From: CAYXFD01 sp964464175
GTDB taxonomy: Bacteria > Cloacimonadota > Cloacimonadia > Cloacimonadales > JAJBBL01
Assembly (NCBI GenBank): GCA_964464175.1
Contig: CAYXFD010000004.1
Location: 1 to 64,000, forward strand
DNA length: 64,000 nt
Reading direction: 5' to 3'
The position numbers were made by a program, and so were the translations under genes. The stretch's first letter is position 1, and each line of letters begins with the position of its first letter. This document shows, one piece after another, positions 44,625-52,830 of the stretch. Below the pieces are notes generated by a model. That model did not search any database. It saw only the letters and a list, made by a program, of their open reading frames with translations, and was not told the DNA's origin.

Positions 44625-44972
44625 ATGGATTTGTTGCAAGTTGCCAGTAAACCCCAGATAAGAACCGATCTACCGGATTATAAGGTCGGAGATACCGTCA
44701 AGGTTCATTATAGAATAAAAGAAGGAGCGAAGGAACGTATTCAGATATTTCAGGGTATTGTTATCCAGAAAAAGGGTTCCGGAGTTTCAAGGTCTTTTAC
44801 CGTGAGAAAGATAAGTAACGGTATAGCCGTAGAAAGAATTTTTCCGATGAGTTCACCATTGATCAGCAAGTTGGAAGTTGTTCGCTATGGTCATGTCAGG
44901 CGGGCAAAACTATTCTATCTGCGAAGAGTGAAAGGGAAAAAAGCCAGGGTAAAAGAAAAGAGTCGTTACTAA
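44625..44972 (+). CDS. rplS: Ribosomal protein L19
   Basis: 115 residues. Conserved DYKVGDTVKVHYRIKEGAKE, GIVIQKKGSGVSRSFTVRK and RRAKLFYLRRVKGKKAR. At the 30S-50S interface. Last gene of the trmD cluster, followed by a strong terminator. Confidence 0.97.
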   Translation: MDLLQVASKPQIRTDLPDYKVGDTVKVHYRIKEGAKERIQIFQGIVIQKKGSGVSRSFTVRKISNGIAVERIFPMSSPLISKLEVVRYGHVRRAKLFYLRRVKGKKARVKEKSRY

Positions 44973-45004
44973 TTAGTTTAACAAGTATCTGCGTTATTAT
45001 AGTT

Positions 45005-45039
45005 GAGGCGGTGTTTTCGAACACCGCCTCTTTTGCTTT
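45005..45039 (+). terminator. Intrinsic terminator after rplS
   Basis: GAGGCGGTGTT, loop TTCG, AACACCGCCTC: a perfect 11-bp stem with a UUCG loop followed by TTTTGCTTT. The clearest terminator in the window. It ends the rpsP-rplS transcript. Confidence 0.95.
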
Positions 45040-45096
45040 AAAGGATAATTCTGAGGGATGACTCGATTTAATCTAATTACGTATTTTTCTAAGCTG

Positions 45097-45507
45097 TTAC
45101 AGGGGAAGAGATTCTCTGTAATCTTTGAGTTTATTGGTAATCTCTTCTCCAACTCTTAGAGGTTTTCCCTCTTTGACAAAGACACCGGTTACCTCTGCTT
45201 TAGCTAATAGCTTACCATAATGATCTGTAATCTCTTGAAACCATAACGATTTGACCCGGTTAAAATCTACGATTCTGGAGTTGATGAGGATCTCTTTTCC
45301 AAAGGGTATCCCTCTAATATATTCGATCATTATTCTTTTGAGAAAGATCTGAATCCCCTTATCGGCTAAATCTGTGAGAGGGAGTTGCATGATATCCAGG
45401 GCTGCAGAACGTGCTTCTTCCAAGATGTGCTGGTAGGCAGCATTGTTTAGATGACCATAGATATCACATTCATAACCGAAAATCATTCTTTTATATTTGA
45501 AGATCAT
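45097..45507 (-). CDS. Acyl-CoA thioesterase, 4HBT/YbgC type
   Basis: 136 residues, single hotdog fold. The start RMIFGYECDIYGHLNNAAY holds the catalytic Asp and the H-x-N-N pattern of the family. Strands MIEYIRGIPFGKEILINSRI and KAEVTGVFVKEGKP follow. GGGAGGATAA precedes the ATG. Substrate is unknown. Divergent from the SpoU gene, from which it is separated by a probable promoter. Confidence 0.88.
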   Translation of the reverse strand: MIFKYKRMIFGYECDIYGHLNNAAYQHILEEARSAALDIMQLPLTDLADKGIQIFLKRIMIEYIRGIPFGKEILINSRIVDFNRVKSLWFQEITDHYGKLLAKAEVTGVFVKEGKPLRVGEEITNKLKDYRESLPL

Positions 45508-45573
45508 TTATCCTCCCTGAATTCTAACAGTAATAGTTCCCACAAGAGATCTCGGATTTTTACTTTGACAAGA

Positions 45574-45602
45574 TACTTATCCGGAAGAAGCTTAATTGTC
45601 AA
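45574..45602 (-). promoter_or_regulatory. Promoter of the 4HBT thioesterase gene
   Basis: On the - strand TTGACA (45602..45597), a 17-nt spacer, then TAAGTA (45579..45574), 67 bp before the ATG. On the + strand a second TTGACA (45565..45570) faces it, so the region between the divergent genes carries TTGACAA and TTGTCAA arms 24 bp apart. Confidence 0.45.
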
Positions 45603-45639
45603 GAGTTAAAGCTTTGAGATAAGCTTAGGAAGTAAGAAA

Positions 45640-46470
45640 ATGGCAGTTGCTATGAATAAGATCATGCAGTATTCAAAAGGAAAATTCAGCGGTTTTTCCG
45701 ATGGTAAAAAACTCGGTATTATAGCCTCATTTATTGATGCGGTTGACCGGATCACTGATGAAAAAGATGAAGAAAGATTACGGCTGCTTTCCGAATTGGA
45801 AAAATGCCTCTCATTCCTCAAAGATTCAGCAAATATGGAATTAGCCCATTGGGCTGACAGGCTGGGTAAACTTAAAGAATTGCCTCCAGAAAAATTCAGG
45901 CAGACAGTCTCCCTTTTTCTGGAAAAACATGGTAGAGAGTTACGTGATCATGATCTTCTCCCGGTTCAGAGGGAGGAAACAAAAAGCAAATTCTCTTCTT
46001 CGGAATTACCTCTCCGGGCAATATTTCATAATCTGCGCTCAGCTTTCAATGTCGGAGCCATGATCAGGACAAGTGAATGCTTCGGAATCCACAAAGTCTA
46101 TATGACAGGATATACACCCACTCCGGAGAACAGCAAGGTAAAAAAGACTTCCATGGCTACAACAGAGAATATCCTCTGGGAAAGAGAAGAAGACATTATC
46201 ATCTTGCTCGATGATCTTCACCGAAAGAAGATTGAACTGGTCGCTCTGGAGACTGTAGAATTTGCTGAACCGTTGCAGAAGAGCCGGATCACGAAACCTG
46301 CTGCGATAATAGTCGGTAATGAAGCTCACGGCTTACCTCAGGAGGTACTTGATAAAGCTGATAAAGTCTTGGAGATTCCTCTTTTCGGGATGAAGGAATC
46401 ATTAAATGTCGGCGTAGCTTATGCGATTGCCTGTTATGAGATTTTTAGACAATGGAAAATTATAGATTAG
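45640..46470 (+). CDS. SpoU/TrmH-family RNA 2'-O-methyltransferase
   Basis: 276 residues. The C-terminal SpoU domain (about 125-275) has the three motifs: NLRSAFNVGAMIRTSECFGI, ITKPAAIIVGNEAHGLPQEV and EIPLFGMKESLNVGVAYAIA. The N-terminal 120 residues are helical and unlike the usual L30-like substrate domain. It probably methylates tRNA or rRNA ribose; the target is not predictable. Followed 12 bp later by an HD gene. Confidence 0.9.
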   Translation: MAVAMNKIMQYSKGKFSGFSDGKKLGIIASFIDAVDRITDEKDEERLRLLSELEKCLSFLKDSANMELAHWADRLGKLKELPPEKFRQTVSLFLEKHGRELRDHDLLPVQREETKSKFSSSELPLRAIFHNLRSAFNVGAMIRTSECFGIHKVYMTGYTPTPENSKVKKTSMATTENILWEREEDIIILLDDLHRKKIELVALETVEFAEPLQKSRITKPAAIIVGNEAHGLPQEVLDKADKVLEIPLFGMKESLNVGVAYAIACYEIFRQWKIID

Positions 46471-46482
46471 AAAGGAGGAGAG

Positions 46483-47034
46483 ATGATTAGCAGAGATGAA
46501 GCCAGGGAGCTTCTTTTTACCCATCTTAAAAATGAGAATCTGAGAAAACATTGCCTGGCTACCGCAGTTGTTATGGAGAGCCTGGCAGAGAAGCTGGGGG
46601 GTGATCCCGAAACATGGTTTCTCACAGGATTATTGCATGACATCGATCTGGAAGAGGTTGGAGATGATTTTCAACAACACGGTTTGAAAGCAATGGATCT
46701 GCTCTCGGATATTCAAATAACAGATGAGATGAAAGAGGCAATTAAATCACATAACGGACATGCTTCATTAGAGCCCCTCTTGAACAAAGCTCTATGGATT
46801 TCCGACCCGGTGAACGGCTTGATCGTTGCGGCAGCTTTGATGAGACCGGATAAGAAGATAAGCACTATCGAACTTAAATCACTGAAAAAGAAATACAAAA
46901 ACAAAGCTTTTGCTGCCGGTGCGAACCGGGAACAGATAGCAGCATGTACCGATTTGGGACTGGAACTTGAGGAATTTCTTCTCCTCGCTTTGCAGGCTAT
47001 GGCAAAGAAAGAAAAAGAACTCGGTTTTGGTTGA
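46483..47034 (+). CDS. HD-domain (HDIG) hydrolase
   Basis: 183 residues. H-x-x-x-x-x-x-x-M (HCLATAVVMESLAEKL), the HD doublet in TGLLHDIDLEE and a later His in IKSHNGHAS give the metal site. It is a stand-alone HDIG protein, presumably a phosphohydrolase with unknown substrate. AAAGGAGGAG precedes the ATG. Likely cotranscribed with the SpoU gene. Confidence 0.85.
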   Translation: MISRDEARELLFTHLKNENLRKHCLATAVVMESLAEKLGGDPETWFLTGLLHDIDLEEVGDDFQQHGLKAMDLLSDIQITDEMKEAIKSHNGHASLEPLLNKALWISDPVNGLIVAAALMRPDKKISTIELKSLKKKYKNKAFAAGANREQIAACTDLGLELEEFLLLALQAMAKKEKELGFG

Positions 47035-47159
47035 AAGCCAGAACGGTGATCTTCGTCGATAGTTTAACAAGAAAAAGAATGAGACAGATCAAGTTCTCTT
47101 GCTGTTTTGATCATTTCAAACCGTAAGAATTACATCTTCCGGGTTGAAATACTGCAGAA

Positions 47160-47414
47160 CTATTTCTCTTCTTCTTTTTTCTCGGTATGTTTGATAGAGA
47201 GGAACTTGTTTCCCTCTTTCTTAATCAATCTGCAGCGTAAAAGGCTGTCAATGACTGTTTTGGCAAAAAAACGGCTGGTTTGGAAGTGACATTCATCGGG
47301 AAAGCTCTTTTTTAGTTCCTGACGGTTAGTTCCGTCGATGATCTCTTCGACTCCATCAAAGGTTAATCCGTCTTTTTCTATTCTTTTCAGTACTTTTATC
47401 TCTATCGGTCTCAT
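47160..47414 (-). CDS. Small unknown protein
   Basis: 84 residues, charged, with helical stretches. No family recognised. GAGGTGAAG lies just before the ATG, which is the main reason to accept it over the antisense frame 47107..47289. The last dozen residues are lysine and glutamate. Stands alone between the HD gene and the PaaI thioesterase gene. Confidence 0.5.
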   Translation of the reverse strand: MRPIEIKVLKRIEKDGLTFDGVEEIIDGTNRQELKKSFPDECHFQTSRFFAKTVIDSLLRCRLIKKEGNKFLSIKHTEKKEEEK

Positions 47415-47480
47415 ATCTTCACCTCATTGTTAGGGGAAAAATTTTTCAGGATAGGTTCACTGTCAAGTTTCCTTCATCTC

Positions 47481-47505
47481 ATAACGGAACCCGGGCTTTC
47501 GTTAT
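47481..47505. promoter_or_regulatory. Inverted repeat upstream of the 84-residue gene
   Basis: ATAACGGAA and TTTCGTTAT flank CCCGGGC: a 9-bp stem with one G-T pair. It lies 67 bp upstream of the - strand gene start and 140 bp before the PaaI promoter. No T tract. Could be an operator shared by the divergent genes. Confidence 0.3.
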
Positions 47506-47620
47506 CCGGTTTTATCTGTTAGTATATCTTTCTTGTTGAGAACCGAAAGAAAAGAGAACTGCTCATTCAACGAAACCTGATATTTTTTTGCAAAGTCAAA
47601 CCTTCTACATTCTCTGACTA

Positions 47621-47649
47621 TTGACAAACTACCTGCCTTGGATTGTATG
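47621..47649 (+). promoter_or_regulatory. Promoter of the PaaI thioesterase gene
   Basis: TTGACA (47621..47626) and TGTATG (47644..47649) 17 nt apart. The expected transcript start, about 47656, lies before the ATG at 47688 and after the longer-frame start at 47643, so the promoter supports the shorter protein. Confidence 0.45.
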
Positions 47650-47687
47650 TCACTCAGAACATCGATAAACCTTCAAAAGGAGGATTA

Positions 47688-48080
47688 ATGGAAGAACGTT
47701 ACGATAATTGCTTTGTCTGCGGAGAAAAGAACCCTATCGGACTGAAATTGGTGTTTAGTTATCAGGATGATTCTGCTCAGGCAAAATTCAGTTTACCGTT
47801 CCATTTCGAAGGATACAATAATATCATTCATGGTGGTATTGTGGCAGCAATCCTGGATGAGGCGATGGCAAAGGCTATTCTTGCCGGAAAGAACAAAGCG
47901 GTTACGGTATCAATGACTATCGAATACAAGAAGCCGCTGCAACCCCAAACGGAATATACCGTTACAGGCAAGATCATTGAAAAGAGAAAAAAGATCATTA
48001 ACACCGAAGCTGCTCTCTACCGGGAGGATACTCTCATGGCCAGAGCTACGGCAAAATTCTTTAAAATTGGTGATGAATAG
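47688..48080 (+). CDS. PaaI-family thioesterase
   Basis: 130 residues, hotdog fold. Starts MEERYDNCFVCGEKNPIGLK, a cysteine pair common in one PaaI subgroup. The catalytic region HGGIVAAILDEAMAKA follows. AAAGGAGG precedes the ATG at 47688, and the frame upstream of it (to 47643) covers the promoter. Probably hydrolyses acyl-CoA; the substrate is unknown. Confidence 0.85.
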   Translation: MEERYDNCFVCGEKNPIGLKLVFSYQDDSAQAKFSLPFHFEGYNNIIHGGIVAAILDEAMAKAILAGKNKAVTVSMTIEYKKPLQPQTEYTVTGKIIEKRKKIINTEAALYREDTLMARATAKFFKIGDE

Positions 48081-48164
48081 AGAAAACCTCTGATGTCCGA
48101 TAGCTAAAAGTGAGAATCTCAATAGATAGAGCCTAACAAAATTCAGATTCTTTGTTTTACTTGT

Positions 48165-49346
48165 TCACCTTTTTAGGAGTTTCTTCAAACTTTCAGCCAG
48201 TCTTAGGTAATCACTCTCTTTATTATACAAATGAGCACTGATTCTCAAGATCCTTTCCTCTGTTTGATATAACCTGCTGATGAAAGCCTCTATTTTATAA
48301 TCGTAAAGTAGTTGTAAGCAAAGCTTATCCACCAGCGTAACCGGATCTTTCTCCGATTTCGAGTTTAGCTTGAAAGTCACCATAGAGCCGGTCATATTGT
48401 CTGGGGTGTATTGATCGAGCTTGAGAATATCTCTGATGATTTCACGCCCTATCCTGACAAGCTTTCTATTGTGTGTCATAATCCCCTGCCAGCCCCCGGT
48501 AACACTCTTTTCCAGAAATTCGACAGCAAATTTGACCATGCTGCACGAAAGATAATCGATCGCAGTTCCTGACCAAAAAAATGAATAGAAAAACTGCTCC
48601 TGTGGTGTAATCCCTTTACGAAAGAAAAAACTGATCACCGAAGGGATCATATCCTTGTGTCTTTCCGGATTAACATACAAAAAGGCTGAGCCTTTGGGAG
48701 CACATAGCCACTTATGGCAGTTCCCGGTATAAAAGTCCGGTGCCATTTCTTCCAGATTAAGGGGTAACATTCCGGGAGCATGAGCACCATCGACAAAAAC
48801 CGGAATATTAGTAGCTTTTAGCTCTCTGCAAATTCTTGCCACCGGCAATACAGCAGCTGTTTCACTCGTAACATGATCAACACAGACAAGCTTGGTTCTT
48901 CTGCTAACCTTACTCATAATTTCAGAAACTACCTGCTCTTCAGTTTCCAAAGGAAAGGGGAGTTGAGCAAGTCTCAGGATAACCCCTTTAGCCTGAACAA
49001 GATATTCGAGTTGATAACGGCACGCCTCGTAAAGCAGATTGGTGGCAACTATTTCATCCCCTTTTTCCCAGATAAAGGAGTTAAGAACTGAATGAGCTGC
49101 TGTCGTAGCGTTCCTGACAAAGACTAGATTTCCGGGGGAAGCATGGACAAATTCTGCCAGAGTTTTCAGTGATTCAATCAATAAGGGTCTCAACTCCAGA
49201 GTGAAAAAACGGGTAGTAAGACTTTCCATTCTCCTCTGGAGAGTGAAATGGTGTTCAAGCACTTCCTTGGTGCAGGCACCGAAACTACCATGGTTTAACG
49301 CTATATAATCCTTTTCGATATTGAACAGTTCTGCATAATCTTTCAT
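48165..49346 (-). CDS. Class V aminotransferase, PLP-dependent
   Basis: 393 residues, isopenicillin-N-epimerase-like. NHGSFGACTKEVLEH at the start, VRNATTAAHSVLNSF, VFVDGAHAPGML and the Schiff-base lysine in TGNCHKWLCAPKGSAFLYV are clear. The family includes cysteine desulfurase-like enzymes and epimerases; the substrate cannot be inferred here. A separate promoter lies upstream. Confidence 0.88.
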   Translation of the reverse strand: MKDYAELFNIEKDYIALNHGSFGACTKEVLEHHFTLQRRMESLTTRFFTLELRPLLIESLKTLAEFVHASPGNLVFVRNATTAAHSVLNSFIWEKGDEIVATNLLYEACRYQLEYLVQAKGVILRLAQLPFPLETEEQVVSEIMSKVSRRTKLVCVDHVTSETAAVLPVARICRELKATNIPVFVDGAHAPGMLPLNLEEMAPDFYTGNCHKWLCAPKGSAFLYVNPERHKDMIPSVISFFFRKGITPQEQFFYSFFWSGTAIDYLSCSMVKFAVEFLEKSVTGGWQGIMTHNRKLVRIGREIIRDILKLDQYTPDNMTGSMVTFKLNSKSEKDPVTLVDKLCLQLLYDYKIEAFISRLYQTEERILRISAHLYNKESDYLRLAESLKKLLKR

Positions 49347-49418
49347 CTAAGTTCCTGTCTCAGGTATTTTCCGGTTTTCCGAATTAAGCTCTTTCCTCTC
49401 TTATAACGAATTCTTCTA

Positions 49419-49448
49419 ACATAAGTCTTCGGTATTTATTCTTGTCAA
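49419..49448 (-). promoter_or_regulatory. Promoter of the class V aminotransferase gene
   Basis: On the - strand TTGACA (49448..49443), an 18-nt spacer, then TTATGT (49424..49419), 73 bp before the ATG at 49346. The -35 overlaps the region just after the tldE stop, so this gene is probably transcribed separately from tldD-tldE. Confidence 0.4.
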
Positions 49449-49455
49449 AAGCTTC

Positions 49456-50736
49456 TTAAAAAGTAGTAACGTCAACAAAGTTGAAGTCGTCAATCAACAT
49501 TGCCGGAACGGAGGCATCGTGCTCTATCTGTACAGAAGGACCGAGAGCCAGGATCCTTTTGGTCATCTCATGAAATATCTCATTCCAGCGGAAATTGGTT
49601 ACAGCATGCTGAACCTTGCCATTCTCGAAATAGAGAACACCATCACGTGTCAGCCCGGTCCACTCATTTCTCTTCATATCAATAGGACGGATATACCAGA
49701 GATTATTTAGGATTACACCCCGGTTTACCAGTTTCATCATTTCCTGCTCACCGGTATTATCACCTTCAATGAAAATATTAAAGACACTGCCGGGCTCAAT
49801 ATTGATCTTGCGGGCATAATAACGGTCAGCCTGCATGTTTTTGATTACCCCTTTCACGAGCCAATCGATATTCTTCGTCGGAATTCCATCGTTCGTGAAG
49901 AGAGGAGCATGCAATTTAGTATCATCGATGGTAGAGCGAAAAGTGAATCGATCACCGAAGAACTGCTTTCCTACTTGACCGGTATAGGCGTTTGTACCTT
50001 CGTCAGCTTCCCGCAGGTTGTAAGTCCAGATAAGATAAAATAACCATTGGATGACAGCTTGTGGTCTCATGATGACTGGCATCCTCCCTTTTTCCATTGT
50101 CTGAGGTTCTTGCAGTGATTCAAATTGTCCGTTAAGCTGCTCTATCATCCGGGAAATGGAAAATTCTGCATGATTGCCCGCTGACAAAGATACCTTGGTT
50201 TCGATTCCTCCTTTCTTCATTGTCATCGAATGAGAAAAAAGAGCTCTCTGATCATACCCCTCGAATCCATTCTTAGTAAGCAGTAAGCTTTCGCTGAATT
50301 TCTTCTCGGAGATACCGGAAACTTTCGCTTTCTTTTCTTCTGCGTTTTTTATACATTTGGCAATATCAGCGACTATCTTCTCTACCTGCAAATCTCTTGT
50401 TGCAGCAGAAGGTTTGATCAGTTCTCGTAATTCATGAGCTTTTTCGGAAGGGGTGTATTCCGGATCCGGTTTGTTCAACTTGGCAATATTCTCTGCTTTG
50501 CAGATCAGATTTTTCAGGCTTTCTTCATCAAATTGGTTCACCGCTGCTGCACCTGTTCTGTTATCAAAAGCAACCTCAAGATGAGCATAAAGGTTTTTAC
50601 CATCTATATGCTGAGTAATAGCATTTTGGGCAAAACGGGTGTATAAGTCTTCGGTGTGATGAATTCTCAAAGTAAAATCATCAGCCTGGCAATGACGACG
50701 AATAAAGTCGGCAGCTCTGGTCATTTTTTCCTTCAT
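49456..50736 (-). CDS. pmbA: TldE/PmbA-type subunit of the TldD-TldE protease
   Basis: 426 residues. Lacks the HExxxH motif of TldD, as expected for the non-metal subunit. C-terminal features include NIFIEGDNTGEQEMMKLVNR-type text and WTGLTRDGVLYFENGKVQ near 375-392. In E. coli TldD and TldE form a heterodimer that degrades unfolded peptides and matures microcin. Overlaps tldD by 4 bp (ATGA), so the two are made together. Confidence 0.88.
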   Translation of the reverse strand: MKEKMTRAADFIRRHCQADDFTLRIHHTEDLYTRFAQNAITQHIDGKNLYAHLEVAFDNRTGAAAVNQFDEESLKNLICKAENIAKLNKPDPEYTPSEKAHELRELIKPSAATRDLQVEKIVADIAKCIKNAEEKKAKVSGISEKKFSESLLLTKNGFEGYDQRALFSHSMTMKKGGIETKVSLSAGNHAEFSISRMIEQLNGQFESLQEPQTMEKGRMPVIMRPQAVIQWLFYLIWTYNLREADEGTNAYTGQVGKQFFGDRFTFRSTIDDTKLHAPLFTNDGIPTKNIDWLVKGVIKNMQADRYYARKINIEPGSVFNIFIEGDNTGEQEMMKLVNRGVILNNLWYIRPIDMKRNEWTGLTRDGVLYFENGKVQHAVTNFRWNEIFHEMTKRILALGPSVQIEHDASVPAMLIDDFNFVDVTTF

Positions 50737-52175
50737 TGTGAACCTCCTACGCGGATATTTCTGAATCTCGCTGTTGCTCCCCCGTGGGTCATTCTTCCCC
50801 GCTGTCCGGGCTGACCCTTTCCGCAGTTCGTTACTCCGAAAGTCCGGAAAAACCGGCTGTCACAGATAGCATCCACACTATTCCAGAATTCGGGATTATT
50901 GGATTTATAGATGATCTTTTTTAAAGGACGGATCTTCTTGCCGTTCTTGATCTCCCAGAACATATCGCCGCCAAACTGGAAATTTACTCGGTGCTGATCG
51001 ATTGAAAAACTTCCCTGACCATCTATATAAACCCCATCCTCCGTATCGGTAATAAGTTCACTTGGCGACAGCTCTGCCTTTCCCGGTTCCAGATAGAGAT
51101 TGGGAATCCGGTTGATAGGAAAATCAAAATAATAGGTAGCCCGGTTACAACCACGGCTCATCTCCAAACCGATAATTGGAGCAGTATCCCTGGTGGTACC
51201 GTACTCTTTCAGGATGCCCTCTTTCACGATATACCACTTCTGATTGGGGACTCCGTCATCATCATATCCAGCAGTTGCTAATCCACCCTCTAAGGTGTTG
51301 TCAGCTAAAAAATTAACCAGTTTACTGCCATATTGATAGCTGCCGAGTTTCTCCGGTGTAGCAAAACTGATCCCGGCAAAATCTGCCTCCCAGCCCAATA
51401 CTCTGTCCAGCTCTGTGGGATGTCCCACCGACTCATGCATCGTCAAACCCAGATGGATCGGATCAAGGATAAGGGTTCTTCTCTCTTCTGCTCCTAAACT
51501 ATCAGCCTTGACTTTCATCAATGCCTCTTCCGCTACTTTCTCGGCTTTCTCCAGCAGGTCAAGACTGTCAATATACTCCCAGCCGCAAGCAACTCCACCA
51601 TCCCTGAAACTGCGGGATTGACTGTCCTGTGGTGTTACTGCTGTGGCTCTGAATGTCGGTTCAAGGTAAACCGTATGGAGATCTAAACGGGTGCCGCAGG
51701 TTGAACCGAAGAGCTTTTCATCCTTAGTACACTCCAGCATGAACATCGCCTGCTTTATCCCCTCGTAGCCCAGCAAGGTTCTATTGACTTCCAGCATCAT
51801 CTCAACTTTTTCCGATAAAGAGATGGTAAAAGGATCTATGTCACAAGGTGTATGATAGGAATCAATATAACTCCGTTCATGAGCCAGTTTTAGACCCTTT
51901 CCGTTTTTCAGGCGGCCTGACTGTTCGGCTAAGGAATAAGCCCGTTTCGTGGTTTTTATCACGGCATCTTCGGTGAAGATATTGCTATGGACGAAACCCC
52001 AGGCTCCATTTTTTAATACCCTAATACCATATCCGTAAAGCTCATTCATTGATGTGTTTTTCAAACTCAGGTTGCGTAAATAAATAAACTCACTCTGAGT
52101 TCTCTGGATGCGGATATCAGCGTAATCGGCACCTAAAGATATTGCCTTATCAAGTGCTAATTCCAGATAATTCAT
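50733..52175 (-). CDS. tldD: Metalloprotease TldD
   Basis: 480 residues from ATG at 52175. GGGAG precedes it, and the frame upstream to a TTG at 52205 has no support. The zinc motif HExxxH is in LGLTMHESVGHPTELDRVLG. C-terminal glycine-rich stretches close the active site (NCGKGQPGQRGRMTHGGATA). A TTGACA lies on the - strand at 52233..52228. Probably acts with the adjacent PmbA protein in the cytoplasm. Confidence 0.94.
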   Translation of the reverse strand: MNYLELALDKAISLGADYADIRIQRTQSEFIYLRNLSLKNTSMNELYGYGIRVLKNGAWGFVHSNIFTEDAVIKTTKRAYSLAEQSGRLKNGKGLKLAHERSYIDSYHTPCDIDPFTISLSEKVEMMLEVNRTLLGYEGIKQAMFMLECTKDEKLFGSTCGTRLDLHTVYLEPTFRATAVTPQDSQSRSFRDGGVACGWEYIDSLDLLEKAEKVAEEALMKVKADSLGAEERRTLILDPIHLGLTMHESVGHPTELDRVLGWEADFAGISFATPEKLGSYQYGSKLVNFLADNTLEGGLATAGYDDDGVPNQKWYIVKEGILKEYGTTRDTAPIIGLEMSRGCNRATYYFDFPINRIPNLYLEPGKAELSPSELITDTEDGVYIDGQGSFSIDQHRVNFQFGGDMFWEIKNGKKIRPLKKIIYKSNNPEFWNSVDAICDSRFFRTFGVTNCGKGQPGQRGRMTHGGATARFRNIRVGGSQ

Positions 52176-52401
52176 CTTCTCTCCCTGTTTTTTATAATTC
52201 TGCAAATCTCTCTTTTTTAGCTGCCTGTGTCAAGTTTTTTAACCATCATTTTATTACTGTTTCAAAGATACCCCTCTACTTAGTCGTTCTTATCTCATTC
52301 TGACTAAAATTCAGACGAGTGATATATACATAGTAAATTCTTTTTCTCATGGTATTTTTTCTCTCTGGTAACCTTATCATATATTAGGGGGTCAAAACGG
52401 G

Positions 52402-52434
52402 TTAGAACAGTCACTGATAAAGATACTGTTCTAA
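52402..52434 (+). repeat. Perfect 10-bp inverted repeat
   Basis: TTAGAACAGT (52402..52411) and ACTGTTCTAA (52425..52434) with a 13-nt loop. Twelve bases later follows the palindrome TATTAG-G-CTAATA (52446..52458). No T run follows, so a terminator is unlikely. The pair could be operators or part of a small RNA. Confidence 0.45.
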
Positions 52435-52612
52435 GACTAATCAGTTATTAGGCTAATAGTTAGCTTAGTAAGAAGAAAGAGTGACTTCTTTGTACATTTT
52501 CAGGATTTTTTGGTAGTTAGAGGCAGAGGAACTGTAATCCTATTGGAGGGGGCGGGTGAGTATAGAGATAATCAGTGACAATCCGGAAGCTGGATTAGGA
52601 GAGAAAGTTTTA

Positions 52613-52642
52613 TTGACACTTTGAACGAAACTAAAGTTTATA
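52613..52642 (+). promoter_or_regulatory. Promoter of the CAAX protease gene
   Basis: TTGACA (52613..52618), 18 nt, TTTATA (52637..52642). Predicted transcript start near 52650 leaves a leader of about 180 nt that holds a short frame and a hairpin before the ATG at 52831. Confidence 0.45.
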
Positions 52643-52682
52643 AGCTATCCGGAAAAGATAGCTGATTATTAAGGGAGGTGTT

Positions 52683-52763
52683 TTGATCAGTGACTCCTGG
52701 CATAAAAACTATAACAAAAGGATTAATAAAGGATTCTGAGAATCTGACTGAAGTGATTCTCAG
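52683..52763 (+). promoter_or_regulatory. Leader frame ending in a 9-bp hairpin
   Basis: AGGGAGGTG (52672..52680) precedes a TTG that opens an 18-codon frame (MISDSWHKNYNKRINKGF, stop TGA 52737..52739). The stop sits in the left arm of a perfect stem CTGAGAATC (52736..52744) and GATTCTCAG (52755..52763) with a 10-nt loop. T-rich sequence (GTTTTTTCTTTT) follows 17 nt later. The layout resembles translation-coupled attenuation, but the frame may be chance. Confidence 0.35.
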
Positions 52764-52830
52764 CGTGATAAACCGTTACAGTTTTTTCTTTTAGCGTTGA
52801 ATATTGGAGATTAAGATTATTGAGGTTATT

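Larger units (their letters stand above)
52206..52830. other. About 600 bp non-coding region with several inverted repeats
   Basis: Lies between the divergent tldD and CAAX protease genes. Contains a 10-bp hairpin (52402..52434), a 13-bp palindrome (52446..52458), a promoter (52613..52642), an 18-codon leader frame (52683..52739) and a 9-bp hairpin (52736..52763). No longer coding frame is supported. Confidence 0.6.

Noticed and set aside
47107..47289. 60-codon + strand frame overlapping the 84-residue - strand gene
   Set aside because: Lacks a ribosome binding site, while the - strand frame has GAGGTG at the right distance.
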